Below, piece by piece: positions 19,378 through 28,753 of a stretch of DNA of 64,000 bases. Location: the NCBI GenBank assembly GCA_015243575.1, contig CP042469.1, positions 4,430,929-4,494,928 on the forward strand, given 5' to 3'. A program made the position numbers and the translations under genes. Numbering within the stretch: position 1 is the stretch's first letter; each line of letters starts with the position of its first letter. The notes below the pieces were generated by a model that worked only from the letters and a program-made list of their open reading frames with translations, searched no databases and was not told the origin of the DNA. This DNA comes from Clostridiales bacterium (GTDB taxonomy: Bacteria; Bacillota; Clostridia; Peptostreptococcales; Anaerovoracaceae).

Positions 19378-19406
19378 TTGTAAAAATAAAACGTTTGAAT
19401 TATACT
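19378..19406 (+). promoter_or_regulatory. Candidate sigma-A promoter for coaX-dusB
   Basis: TTGTAA (19378-19383) and TATACT (19401-19406) have a 17-bp spacer and lie about 80 bp before the coaX start and just after the strong terminator. Confidence 0.5.
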
Positions 19407-19484
19407 ATATTAATCGATTTGACAAAACCGTGTTCATCACTGATGACTCACGGAGATAAACTGAAGATCGAAGGGAGAACAGAT

Positions 19485-20279
19485 ATGTTACTAGCATTCG
19501 ACGTTGGCAACACAAACATTGTATTAGGAGTCTTCAAAGACGGCAATCTGATTCAAAACTGGAGAATGGAAACCGATAACAATAAAAGTGCTGATGAGTA
19601 CGGTATGATTATTAATCAGCTTTTTAACTACGAAGGTCTGAACACCAAAGAAATAAAGGATGTTATTATTTCAACGGTAGTTCCGTCAGTTCTGTACACA
19701 CTTCAGCATTTATCCATGAAATATTTCAACCGGAGGGCCATTGTAATCGGGCCTGGGATTAAAACCGGATTAATCATCAAATATGATAATCCCAAGCAGG
19801 TCGGTGCCGATCGAATTGTAAACGCCGTGGCGGCACTTTCCAAATATGGTGGTCCGCTGATCATCGTCGATTTCGGAACAGCTACTACATTCTGTGCGAT
19901 TACAGAAAATGCCGAATACCTGGGAGGAACCATAGCACCGGGAATCAAGATCGCTTCGGATGCGCTGTTTGAAAAAACTGCTAAACTCCCAAAGGTAGAA
20001 TTGGAATCACCGGGACACGTGATTTGTAAGAACACAATTGAGAGCATGCAGTCAGGGCTTGTTTACGGTCATATGGGGATGGTTGATTACATCATCAAAA
20101 AGATGCGGGAAGAGTTAACGCAGCATTCCAAGACGGGAAAGGTACCGAAGGTTATTGCTACCGGCGGGCTCGCATCCCTGATCGGAAGCGGGATCGACTG
20201 TATTGACAGCATCGATAAGCTTTTGACATTGGAGGGGCTGCAATTAATCTACGAAAAAAACAAAGGTCACAGAGCATGA
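19485..20279 (+). CDS. coaX: Type III pantothenate kinase
   Basis: CoaX phosphorylates pantothenate in the first step of coenzyme A synthesis and is not inhibited by CoA. The start at ATG 19485 gives [11 protein letters not shown], the canonical N-terminal phosphate-binding motif, and has GAAGGGAG upstream; the frame is open 56 codons further but without family similarity. A second ASKHA-type motif, [11 protein letters not shown], lies near residue 127, and [11 protein letters not shown] is present. Length is 264 residues, normal for the family. It overlaps dusB by 4 bases, as in many Firmicutes. Confidence 0.95.
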   Translation: MLLAFDVGNTNIVLGVFKDGNLIQNWRMETDNNKSADEYGMIINQLFNYEGLNTKEIKDVIISTVVPSVLYTLQHLSMKYFNRRAIVIGPGIKTGLIIKYDNPKQVGADRIVNAVAALSKYGGPLIIVDFGTATTFCAITENAEYLGGTIAPGIKIASDALFEKTAKLPKVELESPGHVICKNTIESMQSGLVYGHMGMVDYIIKKMREELTQHSKTGKVPKVIATGGLASLIGSGIDCIDSIDKLLTLEGLQLIYEKNKGHRA

Positions 20280-21232
20280 AAATAGGAAGTGTAACGCTGG
20301 AAAACCCCTTTTTTTTGGCACCGCTGGCGGGGATCACCGACGCTCCATTTCGTAGAATCTGCAAGGAACAGGGTGCCGGTCTCGTCTATTCGGAGATGAT
20401 CAGCGGCAAAGGGCTTTACTATAACGACAAATCAACGGAACGGCTTCTTCGGATTTATGAAGAGGAAAAACCAGTTGCATATCAGATCTTCGGCTCAGAG
20501 CCGGAGATTATTGGATTCACAGCGGAAAAACTTGCAGACAGGGGAAATTGTATTTTGGACATTAATATGGGCTGCCCTGTCCCTAAAGTAGTAAAAAATG
20601 GAGAAGGTTCTGCTCTTTTGAAAGATCCGGAGCTTGTAAAAACGATTATTCGAGCCGCAGTCGCCTCAGCGGGCAAGCCTGTTACTGTTAAAATCCGAAT
20701 TGGATGGGATTCGACAAGAATCAATGCGGTGGAAATCGCCAAGGCTGCAGAGGCTGCAGGTGCCAGCGCCATTGGGGTACACGGCAGGACGAGGGAGCAG
20801 TTCTATTCGGGAAAAGCAGACTGGACTGTGATCCGGGATGTTAAAAAAGCTGTATCCATACCGGTTATCGGTAACGGGGATGTCTTTTCTGGCCTGGATG
20901 CCATGAGGCTGATGGAGGAAACGGCTTGTGATTTTGTGATGATTGCCAGAGGCGCCCTTGGAAACCCGTGGATCTTCCGTGAGGCACTGGCACTTTGGGA
21001 AGGAAAACCTCTGCCGGCAGCACCGGAGATTGATGAAAAACTAGAACTTATTATCAAGCATTTTGACTTGCTCCTTGAGGAAAAAGGAGAATACGCTGCG
21101 GTGAGAGAAATGAGAAAGCACGCAGGCTGGTATTTAAAGGGGATTTCGGGATCAGCGGCGATTCGTCGCCAATTAAATACCATAGTAGACGCAGATTTGC
21201 TGAAGGAAACCCTGTCTTCCATTAAGAAGTAA
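20276..21232 (+). CDS. dusB: tRNA-dihydrouridine synthase DusB
   Basis: This is an FMN-dependent enzyme that reduces uridines in the tRNA D-loop. It is a 318-residue TIM barrel starting [37 protein letters not shown] carries the catalytic Cys, and [16 protein letters not shown] and GNGDVFSG are FMN/tRNA-contact motifs. The ATGA overlap with coaX implies translational coupling. The coaX-dus-greA-lysS order resembles the conserved Firmicute block. Confidence 0.95.
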   Translation: MKIGSVTLENPFFLAPLAGITDAPFRRICKEQGAGLVYSEMISGKGLYYNDKSTERLLRIYEEEKPVAYQIFGSEPEIIGFTAEKLADRGNCILDINMGCPVPKVVKNGEGSALLKDPELVKTIIRAAVASAGKPVTVKIRIGWDSTRINAVEIAKAAEAAGASAIGVHGRTREQFYSGKADWTVIRDVKKAVSIPVIGNGDVFSGLDAMRLMEETACDFVMIARGALGNPWIFREALALWEGKPLPAAPEIDEKLELIIKHFDLLLEEKGEYAAVREMRKHAGWYLKGISGSAAIRRQLNTIVDADLLKETLSSIKK

Positions 21233-21282
21233 TGAACAGTCGGTTGGCCGTATGATAACAAGCTGGCAAAAGATTGAAAATC

Positions 21283-21311
21283 TTGACTTTTACTGATAAA
21301 TCCATTATAAT
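21283..21311 (+). promoter_or_regulatory. Sigma-A promoter for greA
   Basis: TTGACT (21283-21288) and TATAAT (21306-21311) are 17 bp apart. This is a near-consensus match about 67 bp before the greA ATG. Confidence 0.7.
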
Positions 21312-21377
21312 ATTGCGCATACGAGCGCATCTTTCGGTCAAATGGAACCAATTATAACGTTTAAAGGAGATAATAAA

Positions 21378-21851
21378 ATGGCAGAAGAAATGCTGTTAAC
21401 AAAGGAAGGCTATGAGAAGATCGTAGCTGAGCACGAAGAACTGGTTACTGTAAGAAGAAAAGAAGTTGCCGAAAGAATTAAGGAGGCAATCTCTTATGGC
21501 GACATTTCCGAAAACTCCGAGTATGATTCTGCGAAGAATGAACAAGCGGATTTAGAAGAAAGAATCAACAAACTGGAAAATATGTTGCGCAAAGCAAAAA
21601 TCATAGATGAATCTACCATGCCAAACGATCGCGTTGGAATTGGACTTAAGTGTCGTGTCAAGGAAGTAGAGTCAGGCGAAACCATGGAATTTGCCATAGT
21701 AGGCTCAACGGAGGCAGATCCATTTGAGGGCAAAATCTCAAACGAATCACTCGTAGGCGCTGCTTTACTTGGCAAGAAAGCAAATGAAATTGCTGAAGTA
21801 CAGGTGCCGGACGGAGTCGTGAGCTATCAGGTTCTTGAGATATATAAATAG
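21378..21851 (+). CDS. greA: Transcription elongation factor GreA
   Basis: GreA inserts an acidic coiled coil into the RNA polymerase secondary channel and stimulates cleavage of backtracked RNA. The 157-residue product has the N-terminal coiled coil with GDISENSEYDSAKNEQ, whose acidic tip residues support catalysis. The C-terminal FKBP-like domain ends EVQVPDGVVSYQVLEI. The ATG at 21378 follows AAAGGAGAT; twelve upstream codons are open but lack similarity. Confidence 0.96.
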   Translation: MAEEMLLTKEGYEKIVAEHEELVTVRRKEVAERIKEAISYGDISENSEYDSAKNEQADLEERINKLENMLRKAKIIDESTMPNDRVGIGLKCRVKEVESGETMEFAIVGSTEADPFEGKISNESLVGAALLGKKANEIAEVQVPDGVVSYQVLEIYK

Positions 21852-21911
21852 ACTGTGCGAAGTTCCGTACAGTAAAAATACATCGAAATAGTCTAGGAAA
21901 GAGGAATTGAT

Positions 21912-23459
21912 ATGAGTACAGAAGACAACAGCCAGGTGCAGGCAGTGAATGGCGCTGATGCAGAAGTTGAAATTTCAGAAGAAGGCTTAAACGAGCTGAG
22001 ACAAGTCAGACGTGATAAACTGAAAAAACTTCAGGAGATGGGAAGAAACCCATTTTTGGTTGAGACCTGGGACGTAAAAAACCATAGTATAGACATCAAG
22101 GACAACTTTGAGCAGATGGAAGGTCAGGAGGTTAGCTGCGCAGGCAGAATCATGGCCAAACGTCAGATGGGGAAAGCTTCTTTTATTGATATTCAGGATA
22201 AACAGGGCAGGATTCAGTGCTACATCAGACAGGATGCAATTACACCGGAAGAATATGAGATCTTCCTTACCTATGATATCGGCGATATTGTAGGGATTGT
22301 CGGTGAAGTATTCAAGACAAAGCATGGCGAAATCTCCATCAAGACCAGTGAAATCAAGCTGCTGTCAAAATCTCTGCAGATTCTTCCCAATAAATTTCAT
22401 GGATTAAAAGATCAGGATATCAGATACCGTCAACGGTATGTGGATCTCATTATGAACCCTGAAGTAAGACAGACATTTGTTCAACGTTCTAAGATCATTC
22501 ATGCGATAAAGGATGTACTGGAAAACGATTATGGCTATCTGGAAGTAGATACTCCAATATTGACCACGATTGCAGGCGGCGCGAATGCCAGACCCTTTGA
22601 TACCCATCACAACACCCTTGATCTGGACATGAAGCTCCGTATCTCCAACGAATTGTTCTTAAAAAGATTGATCGTTGGCGGTCTGGATCGTGTTTATGAA
22701 ATGGGCAAAATGTTCCGTAATGAGGGTATGGACAGAAACCATAACCCTGAGTTTACCTCCATGGAATGTTATATGGCCTACGGCGATATGGATGACATGA
22801 TGGAAGTTACAGAACAGGTAGTCTCCAAAGCAGCCCTGGCTGCAACCGGTAGTATGGTCATCGAATATCAAGGAAAGACCTTTGATCTGACGCCCCCATG
22901 GAGAAGACTGAACATGGCAGATGCCGTGAAGGAAATAACAGGTGTGGACTTTGCTGCCATCGTCACCGACGAAGAAGCAAGAGCAGCAGCCATCCAGCAG
23001 GGTATGGAAAAAGACGATGTCAAGGGACTGACAAGAGGAAAGATCCTTGCGGAAATGTTTGAAACGTTCTGCGAAGAGGTTCCAGGATACCTGGATGGTC
23101 CTGTTTTTGTTATCGGACACCCTGTAGAGATTTCTCCTCTTGCAAAGAGAGATCCGATTGACCCGAGAATCACCAGAAGATTTGAAGCCTATGTTAACTG
23201 CTGGGAAATCGCCAACGCATTCTCTGAATTAAATGATCCCATCGATCAGTACGAACGATTCAAGGAACAGCAGGCTCAGCTGGATGACGGAACAGACGAT
23301 GAAGCCCATCCAATGGACGAGGATTTCGTAAATGCACTGGAAGTTGGACTGCCTCCGACAGGAGGACTGGGAATCGGTATCGACCGCGTGATCATGCTGA
23401 TTACCAATGCGCCGTCGATTAGGGATATTATTCTCTTCCCGACGATGAAACCCCTCTAA
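21912..23459 (+). CDS. lysS: Class II lysyl-tRNA synthetase
   Basis: LysRS charges tRNA-Lys with lysine. It has 515 residues: an N-terminal OB-fold anticodon-binding domain (about 70-165) and a class II catalytic core. Motif 2 is visible as MFRNEGMDRNHNPEFTSMECY, and motif 3 as GLPPTGGLGIGIDRVIM. The first 25 residues are an acidic extension before the usual LNELRQVRRDKL. AAAGAGGAATT precedes ATG. It is 60 bp downstream of greA and likely cotranscribed. Confidence 0.97.
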   Translation: MSTEDNSQVQAVNGADAEVEISEEGLNELRQVRRDKLKKLQEMGRNPFLVETWDVKNHSIDIKDNFEQMEGQEVSCAGRIMAKRQMGKASFIDIQDKQGRIQCYIRQDAITPEEYEIFLTYDIGDIVGIVGEVFKTKHGEISIKTSEIKLLSKSLQILPNKFHGLKDQDIRYRQRYVDLIMNPEVRQTFVQRSKIIHAIKDVLENDYGYLEVDTPILTTIAGGANARPFDTHHNTLDLDMKLRISNELFLKRLIVGGLDRVYEMGKMFRNEGMDRNHNPEFTSMECYMAYGDMDDMMEVTEQVVSKAALAATGSMVIEYQGKTFDLTPPWRRLNMADAVKEITGVDFAAIVTDEEARAAAIQQGMEKDDVKGLTRGKILAEMFETFCEEVPGYLDGPVFVIGHPVEISPLAKRDPIDPRITRRFEAYVNCWEIANAFSELNDPIDQYERFKEQQAQLDDGTDDEAHPMDEDFVNALEVGLPPTGGLGIGIDRVIMLITNAPSIRDIILFPTMKPL

Positions 23460-23469
23460 GGCTTGTCTA

Positions 23470-23640
23470 TTTTGTCCGTGGCGTTGCCTTTTTTCCGCAG
23501 CTTAAGCTGCAACGGAAAAACGGACAGCGTAGCGCAGCGGAGGAGCAGACTTGTCTGCGTTGTCACTGCGCTGCGAATCCGATTCTCACGTAGCATTAAG
23601 TACGTTCCGATTTGTTTCGCGTCACGTTCCTAGCCACGAA
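23470..23640. other. Densely structured non-coding block between lysS and asnS
   Basis: I see no gene here. Successive stems are evident. GTCCG (23474-23478) pairs with CGGAC (23521-23525) and encloses TTTTTTCCG / CGGAAAAA around the palindrome CAGCTTAAGCTG. CGTAGCGCAG (23528-23537) pairs with CTGCGCTGCG (23566-23575) with one mismatch and encloses the perfect hairpin GCAGAC-TT-GTCTGC. ACGTA / TACGT form a further hairpin at 23588-23605. The GC content is higher than in the flanks. It could be a structured RNA, a complex terminator or a repeated element. Confidence 0.55.
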
Positions 23641-23739
23641 CAAAATATCCTGCGCCTGCGGCTTGCGGCCTTGAAGGCGAACAAGGTTTTAACTGAAGAA
23701 TGCAAATTGCCCATCGAGGTAATACAATAAAAGTTTGGG

Positions 23740-23768
23740 AAAGTTTGCTTCGGCAAACTTTTCTTTTG
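23740..23768 (+). terminator. UUCG-loop hairpin with T-rich tail
   Basis: AAAGTTTGC (23740-23748) and GCAAACTTT (23753-23761) form a perfect 9-bp stem capped by TTCG and followed by TCTTTTG. It likely ends lysS or leader transcription upstream of asnS. Confidence 0.7.
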
Positions 23769-23831
23769 TCCTGGAACATGGCTCTGCGCCAGGATGGATA
23801 AGGCTAAGAAGCCTTAAAAAATGGAACCACG

Positions 23832-23874
23832 GGAAGCATTTGATTCAGGTAGCGATAAATGATCAGTGTTTCCT
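23832..23874. repeat. Imperfect hairpin repeat, copy d (reverse orientation)
   Basis: The arms GGAAGCATTTGAT and ATCAGTGTTTCCT face each other across about 17 nt. Read on the minus strand it begins AGGAAACACTGATCATT, matching the left arms at 6098 and 45815. It lies about 37 bp before the asnS start. Confidence 0.5.
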
Positions 23875-23910
23875 ATATCTATCAAAATAATAATGAAGGA
23901 GAATTTTTGG

Positions 23911-25305
23911 ATGAAGGATGTACAGTTGAGGAAGCTCTTTACCGATACCGATCAGTATGCGGGGAAAGAGGTCGTAGTGAGGGGCTGGGTCAGAACAAAC
24001 CGAAGCTCCAATAAATTCGGTTTTGTTGAGATCAATGACGGCAGTTATTTTAAATCGGTGCAGGTGGTCTACGAGGAAGAAAATATTGAGAATTATGAGC
24101 AGATCGCAAAAGCACCCATCGCTGCGGCCCTATGTGTCATCGGTGAGCTAACTCTGACACCGGAAGCCAAGCAGCCCTTTGAAATTAAGGCGACCAAAAT
24201 AGTCGTTGAGGCAGATTCTGATGCGGACTACCCTTTGCAGAAAAAGAGGCATAGCTTGGAATTCCTGCGAGAAATTGCCCATCTGAGACCAAGAAGCAAT
24301 ACCTTCTCCGCTGTATTTCGGGTGAGATCCCTTGTGGCCTATGCCATCCACAGATTCTTTCAGGATCAGAACTTTGTTTATGTGCATACCCCCATCATAA
24401 CAGGAAGTGATGCAGAGGGTGCTGGTGAAATGTTTCAGGTAACCACACTGGATCTGGACAAGCTTCCGAGAAATGACGATGGAAAGATCGATTACAGTCA
24501 GGACTTTTTTGGTAAAGAGACCAATCTTACGGTAAGCGGGCAGCTGGAAGCAGAGACCTTTGCGCTGGCATTCAGAAATGTATATACCTTTGGCCCCACC
24601 TTCAGGGCTGAGAATTCCAATACTGCAAGGCATGCATCCGAATTCTGGATGATTGAACCGGAAGTGGCTTTTGCTGATATCAACGACAACATGGAGCTCG
24701 CTGAAAGCATGATCAAGTATATCATCAACTATATTCTTGAGCATGCTCCGGAAGAAATGAAGTTTTTCAATGAGTTCATCGATAAGGGCCTCCTTGATCG
24801 GCTGAACAATATTGTAAGCAATGAATTTGCTCGAATCACCTATACCGAGGCAGTGGAGATTCTGAAGAAATCCGACAAGGAATTCCAGTTCCCTGTGGAA
24901 TGGGGCATTGATCTGCAGACGGAGCACGAGCGGTATATCACGGAAGAAGTATTTAAAAAACCGGTATTTGTTACCGATTATCCAAAGGAAATCAAAGCAT
25001 TCTATATGCGCCTGAATGAAGACGGAAAAACGGTAGCTGCTATGGATCTTTTGGTGCCCGGAGTAGGCGAAATCATTGGAGGAAGCCAGAGAGAGGAACG
25101 CTACGACAATCTGGTTGCGAGAATCAATGAGATGGGACTCCACGAAAAGGATTACTGGTGGTACCTGGATCTGAGAAAATACGGCGGTGTAAAGCATGCA
25201 GGCTATGGCCTCGGCTTTGAGCGAATCATCATGTATATCACAGGCATGAGCAATATCAGAGACGTGCTGCCTTTCCCAAGAACACCCAAGACCGCAGAAT
25301 TTTAA
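23911..25305 (+). CDS. asnS: Asparaginyl-tRNA synthetase
   Basis: AsnRS is a class IIb synthetase that charges tRNA-Asn. It has 464 residues: an N-terminal OB-fold ([23 protein letters not shown]) and a catalytic core with motif 2 [22 protein letters not shown] and motif 3 [14 protein letters not shown]. Asn specificity is suggested by the AsnRS-like N-terminal and [11 protein letters not shown] motifs. I start at ATG 23911 with AAGGAG upstream; an ATG 45 bp earlier gives only a non-homologous extension. The preceding 450 bp is non-coding and structured; I saw no T-box consensus in it. Confidence 0.95.
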   Translation: MKDVQLRKLFTDTDQYAGKEVVVRGWVRTNRSSNKFGFVEINDGSYFKSVQVVYEEENIENYEQIAKAPIAAALCVIGELTLTPEAKQPFEIKATKIVVEADSDADYPLQKKRHSLEFLREIAHLRPRSNTFSAVFRVRSLVAYAIHRFFQDQNFVYVHTPIITGSDAEGAGEMFQVTTLDLDKLPRNDDGKIDYSQDFFGKETNLTVSGQLEAETFALAFRNVYTFGPTFRAENSNTARHASEFWMIEPEVAFADINDNMELAESMIKYIINYILEHAPEEMKFFNEFIDKGLLDRLNNIVSNEFARITYTEAVEILKKSDKEFQFPVEWGIDLQTEHERYITEEVFKKPVFVTDYPKEIKAFYMRLNEDGKTVAAMDLLVPGVGEIIGGSQREERYDNLVARINEMGLHEKDYWWYLDLRKYGGVKHAGYGLGFERIIMYITGMSNIRDVLPFPRTPKTAEF

Positions 25306-25379
25306 AAACAATTCACAGTACAATATCTTCTGCTTAAGTGTTGAATCACTCCCTTGAATTCAGCATCTGCCTGATATTT

Positions 25380-25424
25380 CAGCAGCCTTCCCGACGTTTT
25401 CTGCGACGGGTAGGCTGCTATCCC
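25380..25424. other. Inverted repeat between asnS and the Gate-domain pair
   Basis: AGCAGCCTTCCCGACG and CGACGGGTAGGCTGCT form a long imperfect stem, but there is no T run. It may be a leader hairpin or a weak terminator. Confidence 0.4.
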
Positions 25425-25447
25425 ATATTGCTTTAAGAGGAACCATT

Positions 25448-25882
25448 ATGAATTTATTTGCAGCAACGGTTAGAGACGGAGCGCTAAAAGGAATCAAAAC
25501 AGCAGGTATGCTGCTAAAGATTGTTCTTCCCATCTATGCACTGGTTGTGTTACTTAAGTACTCCCCGGTTATGCCTTTTTTACAAAATCTTTTTTCTCCC
25601 GCCATGAAGTTTTTCAATCTTCCCGGTGATGGAATTGTTCCATTGATTACAGGGTTTTTCACCGATGAATATTCCACCATTGCGGTAATGAGTACCTTTC
25701 GATTTACCTCTGCGGAGATTACCACCATCGCTATGTTTGTTCTGGTGGCACACTCCATTCCTGTTGAGGCCGCCATTGCCCAGAAGATCGGAATGTCTGC
25801 TGCAAAGTTTGCAGTTTTCAGAATCGTTGCTGCCATTGCAGTGGGCCTGCTTGTGGGATGGATCGGGAGGTGGTTTGCATGA
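25448..25882 (+). CDS. Nucleoside-recognition (Gate) domain membrane protein, subunit A-like
   Basis: This 144-residue protein has four hydrophobic segments and the Gate/nucleoside-recognition pattern seen in SpoVM-type spore maturation A/B and YjiH/YjiG pairs (GDGIVPLITGFFTDEYSTIAVMSTF). Such paired half-size proteins are thought to form a membrane transporter or gated pore; the substrate is unknown. Its stop overlaps the start of the next gene by 4 bases, so the two form a pair. It could be a spore-maturation system or an unrelated transporter. Confidence 0.7.
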   Translation: MNLFAATVRDGALKGIKTAGMLLKIVLPIYALVVLLKYSPVMPFLQNLFSPAMKFFNLPGDGIVPLITGFFTDEYSTIAVMSTFRFTSAEITTIAMFVLVAHSIPVEAAIAQKIGMSAAKFAVFRIVAAIAVGLLVGWIGRWFA

Positions 25883-26337
25883 GTACCTCTTTTGACATCA
25901 TTCTTCGGGAAATCTTCTTCGGGGGGATTGGAACAGCACTGAATATGCTGAAAATACTCATTCCTCTAATGATTATTGTCGAAATTCTTCTTGTCTACAA
26001 TGTTATGGAAAAAGTAGCGGATAAGCTCCAGTTCCTTGCAGGAGCCCTTGGATTGGAGAAACAGTCCGTATTCCCACTTTTGGTAGGCATTGTCATGGGG
26101 GTTACCTACGGTGCTGGAACCCTGATTGAAATCAATCGAAAAACTCCCATTCCTAAACGGGATTTTGTGCTCATAGGTATCTTTATGTTCCTTTGTCATG
26201 GGATCATCGAAACCGCATTTATTTTTGGAGTCGCTGGAGCTAATCTTGCAGCCGTGACAGTGGGCAGGCTTGTGATTGCTTTCGCAGTTACCGCAGCTGC
26301 AGCTAGATTGCCTGCAATCAGGAGGATCGTGAAATAA
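25879..26337 (+). CDS. Nucleoside-recognition (Gate) domain membrane protein, subunit B-like
   Basis: This is the partner of the preceding gene: 152 residues, four to five hydrophobic segments, with the Gate signature LVGIVMGVTYGAGTLIE and FLCHGIIETAFIFG. I start at ATG 25879 (ATGA overlap) with GGGAGG eight bases upstream; the ATG at 25858 lies inside the previous gene and would add seven residues. The motif layout mirrors the first gene, consistent with a heteromeric complex. The transported molecule is not deducible. Confidence 0.7.
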   Translation: MSTSFDIILREIFFGGIGTALNMLKILIPLMIIVEILLVYNVMEKVADKLQFLAGALGLEKQSVFPLLVGIVMGVTYGAGTLIEINRKTPIPKRDFVLIGIFMFLCHGIIETAFIFGVAGANLAAVTVGRLVIAFAVTAAAARLPAIRRIVK

Positions 26338-26411
26338 GGATACGCATTGATTTGAAGCACAGAAAGTGATTAGTACCTTGAATTCTTGGCATAATTCTAT
26401 TATCTATTTCA

Positions 26412-26440
26412 TTGCTATTTCAATTTGGAAATGATATACT
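26412..26440 (+). promoter_or_regulatory. Candidate sigma-A promoter for the EF-G-like gene
   Basis: TTGCTA (26412-26417) and TATACT (26435-26440) are 17 bp apart and 38 bp before the chosen ATG. This supports starting the gene at 26478, not at the TTG at 26412. Confidence 0.6.
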
Positions 26441-26477
26441 GAAACCATTAACTGAATATTTTATGGGAGGTCTGAAA

Positions 26478-28415
26478 ATGAAAGGCTATACGAGCGACAC
26501 GATAAGAAATGTTGCACTTGTAGGACATGGTGGATGTGGAAAGACTACATTACTAGAAGCCGCATTACTAGCTACAGGAGTAATTAACAGACTAGGTAAG
26601 GTAGAGGACGGTAACACTGTATCTGATTACGACAAGATGGAAATTGATAAGGGATACTCCATCAGTACTTCCATCGTGCCGGTTGAATACAATAAAGTTA
26701 AAATTAATTTTATTGATACTCCGGGCTATTTCGATTTTATCGGAGAAGTAAATTCTGCTATGAGAGCTGTTGAAGCAGCAGTGATCTTGGTAGATGCCTC
26801 TGCAGGTGTTCAGGTTGGAACAGAAAAAGCCTGGAATTCCTGTAAAGAGTACAGCAAACCCACCTTCATTCTCATCAACAAGATCGATAAGGAAAATGTC
26901 AACGTTGACCAGGTTATTGCCGATCTTAAGGACAAGTTTGGCACATCTGTAGTTCAGCTTTCTGAAAAGGATGCTTTGACGGAAGCCGTAGCTGAAAGTG
27001 ATGAAGAACTCCTGGAAAAATATTTCGGCGGTGAAGAATTCACCGAAGAAGAATTCAATCGTGGACTAGTTGCAGGCATTGCATCAGGAAGCATCGTTCC
27101 CATTTTGACCAGCTGTGCACTTAACGGTACAGGGATCAAAGAGTTCATGGATGCTCTGATCAAGTTTGTACCGAAAGCCAAAGATCAGGAATACAAAGGC
27201 GAAGACTCCAAGGGAGATGAGGTTGCCAGAAAGTGTGACGCTTCCGCTCCGTTATCCGCTTTTGTTTTCAAAACCATTGCCGACCCATTTGTAGGAAAGA
27301 TTAATTTATTAAAGGTTATAACCGGAAAATTGAATTCCGGAATCGAAGTATATAATACAAGAGCCGAGAAATCGGAAAAGCTTGGGGCCATCTTCTTTAT
27401 GAGAGGAAAGAACCAGGCAGAAGCCGATGCAGTTGTTGCAGGTGATATCGTAGCAGCAGCCAAGCTTCAGTTCACACAGACAGGGGATACCCTCTGTGAG
27501 AAAGCTCACTTCATAAAATATCCGCCCGTTTCCTTCCCGGAACCATCACTCTATATGGCGGTAGAACCCAAGGCAAAAGGCGACGAGGAAAAGATCAGCT
27601 CCGGCCTTCACAAGCTTATGGAAGAAGATCCCTCCTTCGTTATGACAAGAAATACAGAAACCCATCAGACCCTCATCGGGGGCCAGGGAGAAATACAGAT
27701 TGGAATCATTACCGCTAAGCTCAAGGATAAGTTCGGCGTTGGTGTTGATCTGGTAGATCAGAAAATCCCTTATAGAGAAACGATAAAGGGAAGCTCTGAT
27801 GTTCAGGGAAAACATAAGAAACAATCCGGCGGAGCAGGCCAGTACGGAGATGTCCATATCAAATTTTCACCATCTCAGGAAATCTTTGAATTCTCAGAAG
27901 CACTATTTGGCGGATCGGTACCAAAGAACTATGTTCCCGCAGTTGAAAAGGGCCTTAGAGACTCCATGGAAAAAGGACCACTTGCAGGATTCAAGGTAGT
28001 GAATGTCAAGGCAGTATTCTATGACGGTTCCTACCACGATGTTGACTCCAACGAAATGGCCTTCAAGATCGCAGCTTCGCTGGCGTTCAAGAAGGGTATT
28101 GTTGAAGCAAAACCGATTCTGCTGGAGCCAGTGATGCATGTTGAAGTTCTTGTTCCCGATGAATACATGGGTGATGTCATGGGCGACATGAACAAGAGAA
28201 GAGGAAAAATCCTCGGTATGGAACCTCAGACCGGCGGCGGACAGAAGGTTCTTGCAGAGGCTCCCCAGGCAGAAATGTTTAAGTACGCCATCACGCTTCG
28301 CTCTATGACGCAGGCAAGAGGAAGCTTTACGATGAAATTTGAACGCTATGAAGAAGTGCCGGCTCATCTGGCTGAGAAGATCATAGCTGAGCATAAGAAA
28401 GAATTGGAAGAATAA
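26478..28415 (+). CDS. Elongation factor G-like translational GTPase (EF-G paralogue)
   Basis: This 645-residue protein has the five-domain EF-G layout. Its G1 loop is GHGGCGKTTL instead of the canonical GHIDAGKTT; the G3 DTPGYFDF and G4 NKID motifs are intact. Domain IV has GGAGQYGDVHIKFSP and the C-terminal fold ends PAHLAEKIIAEH. Such EF-G-like proteins are common in Clostridia and Thermotoga next to a canonical FusA elsewhere; their translation role is unresolved. GGGAGG lies before ATG 26478. It stands alone between a promoter and a strong terminator. Confidence 0.88.
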   Translation: MKGYTSDTIRNVALVGHGGCGKTTLLEAALLATGVINRLGKVEDGNTVSDYDKMEIDKGYSISTSIVPVEYNKVKINFIDTPGYFDFIGEVNSAMRAVEAAVILVDASAGVQVGTEKAWNSCKEYSKPTFILINKIDKENVNVDQVIADLKDKFGTSVVQLSEKDALTEAVAESDEELLEKYFGGEEFTEEEFNRGLVAGIASGSIVPILTSCALNGTGIKEFMDALIKFVPKAKDQEYKGEDSKGDEVARKCDASAPLSAFVFKTIADPFVGKINLLKVITGKLNSGIEVYNTRAEKSEKLGAIFFMRGKNQAEADAVVAGDIVAAAKLQFTQTGDTLCEKAHFIKYPPVSFPEPSLYMAVEPKAKGDEEKISSGLHKLMEEDPSFVMTRNTETHQTLIGGQGEIQIGIITAKLKDKFGVGVDLVDQKIPYRETIKGSSDVQGKHKKQSGGAGQYGDVHIKFSPSQEIFEFSEALFGGSVPKNYVPAVEKGLRDSMEKGPLAGFKVVNVKAVFYDGSYHDVDSNEMAFKIAASLAFKKGIVEAKPILLEPVMHVEVLVPDEYMGDVMGDMNKRRGKILGMEPQTGGGQKVLAEAPQAEMFKYAITLRSMTQARGSFTMKFERYEEVPAHLAEKIIAEHKKELEE

Positions 28416-28434
28416 TAATCGATTTCTAAGAGAT

Positions 28435-28470
28435 ACAGCTGATGTTTCACTGAAACATCAGCTGTTGTTG
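28435..28470 (+). terminator. Intrinsic terminator after the EF-G-like gene
   Basis: A perfect 14-bp stem, ACAGCTGATGTTTC (28435-28448) with GAAACATCAGCTGT (28452-28465), has a 3-nt loop and a TGTTGTT tail. Confidence 0.8.
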
Positions 28471-28582
28471 TTCTGGCTGTTATGTCCGTTAACGCTGATA
28501 TTTTCTTGAGCAGATGCCACATACCGCAAAGAATATTTTATCATATGTTGCATTTGCAATGGAGATCAAATGAATTTGTCGG

Positions 28583-28694
28583 TATAATCATCATGGACAT
28601 TGGAATAAACTGAATAATCTAAGAAAGATGAAATCAGCCCGCTTCATGTCACCGGCCTCCAATTAGATCGGAGGTCTCTGCCGGAAACGGGCTG
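28583..28694 (+). promoter_or_regulatory. hcp upstream region: -10 box and nested leader hairpin
   Basis: A TATAAT at 28583-28588 with no clear -35 suggests activator-dependent initiation. Downstream, CAGCCCG (28635-28641) pairs with CGGGCTG (28688-28694). This encloses CCGG (28652-28655) with CCGG (28681-28684) and CCTCC (28656-28660) with GGAGG (28670-28674). No T run follows, so this looks like a structured leader. The rest of the 28416-28753 gap holds only the terminator. Confidence 0.45.
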
Positions 28695-28753
28695 AACTTC
28701 AATTAGCATCAAGTGGTAAAAGACCGGGAGAGGAATGAAAGGAGGACCAGTAT

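Noticed and set aside
23460-23910. T-box or tRNA in the gap before asnS
   Set aside because: I found no T-box core, no acceptor/T-arm consensus and no terminal CCA; the stems fit a different architecture.
24148-25323. 391-residue open frame antisense to asnS
   Set aside because: It lies wholly opposite a confident synthetase gene, lacks a ribosome site and reads as low-similarity Cys/His/Ile-rich sequence typical of a shadow frame.
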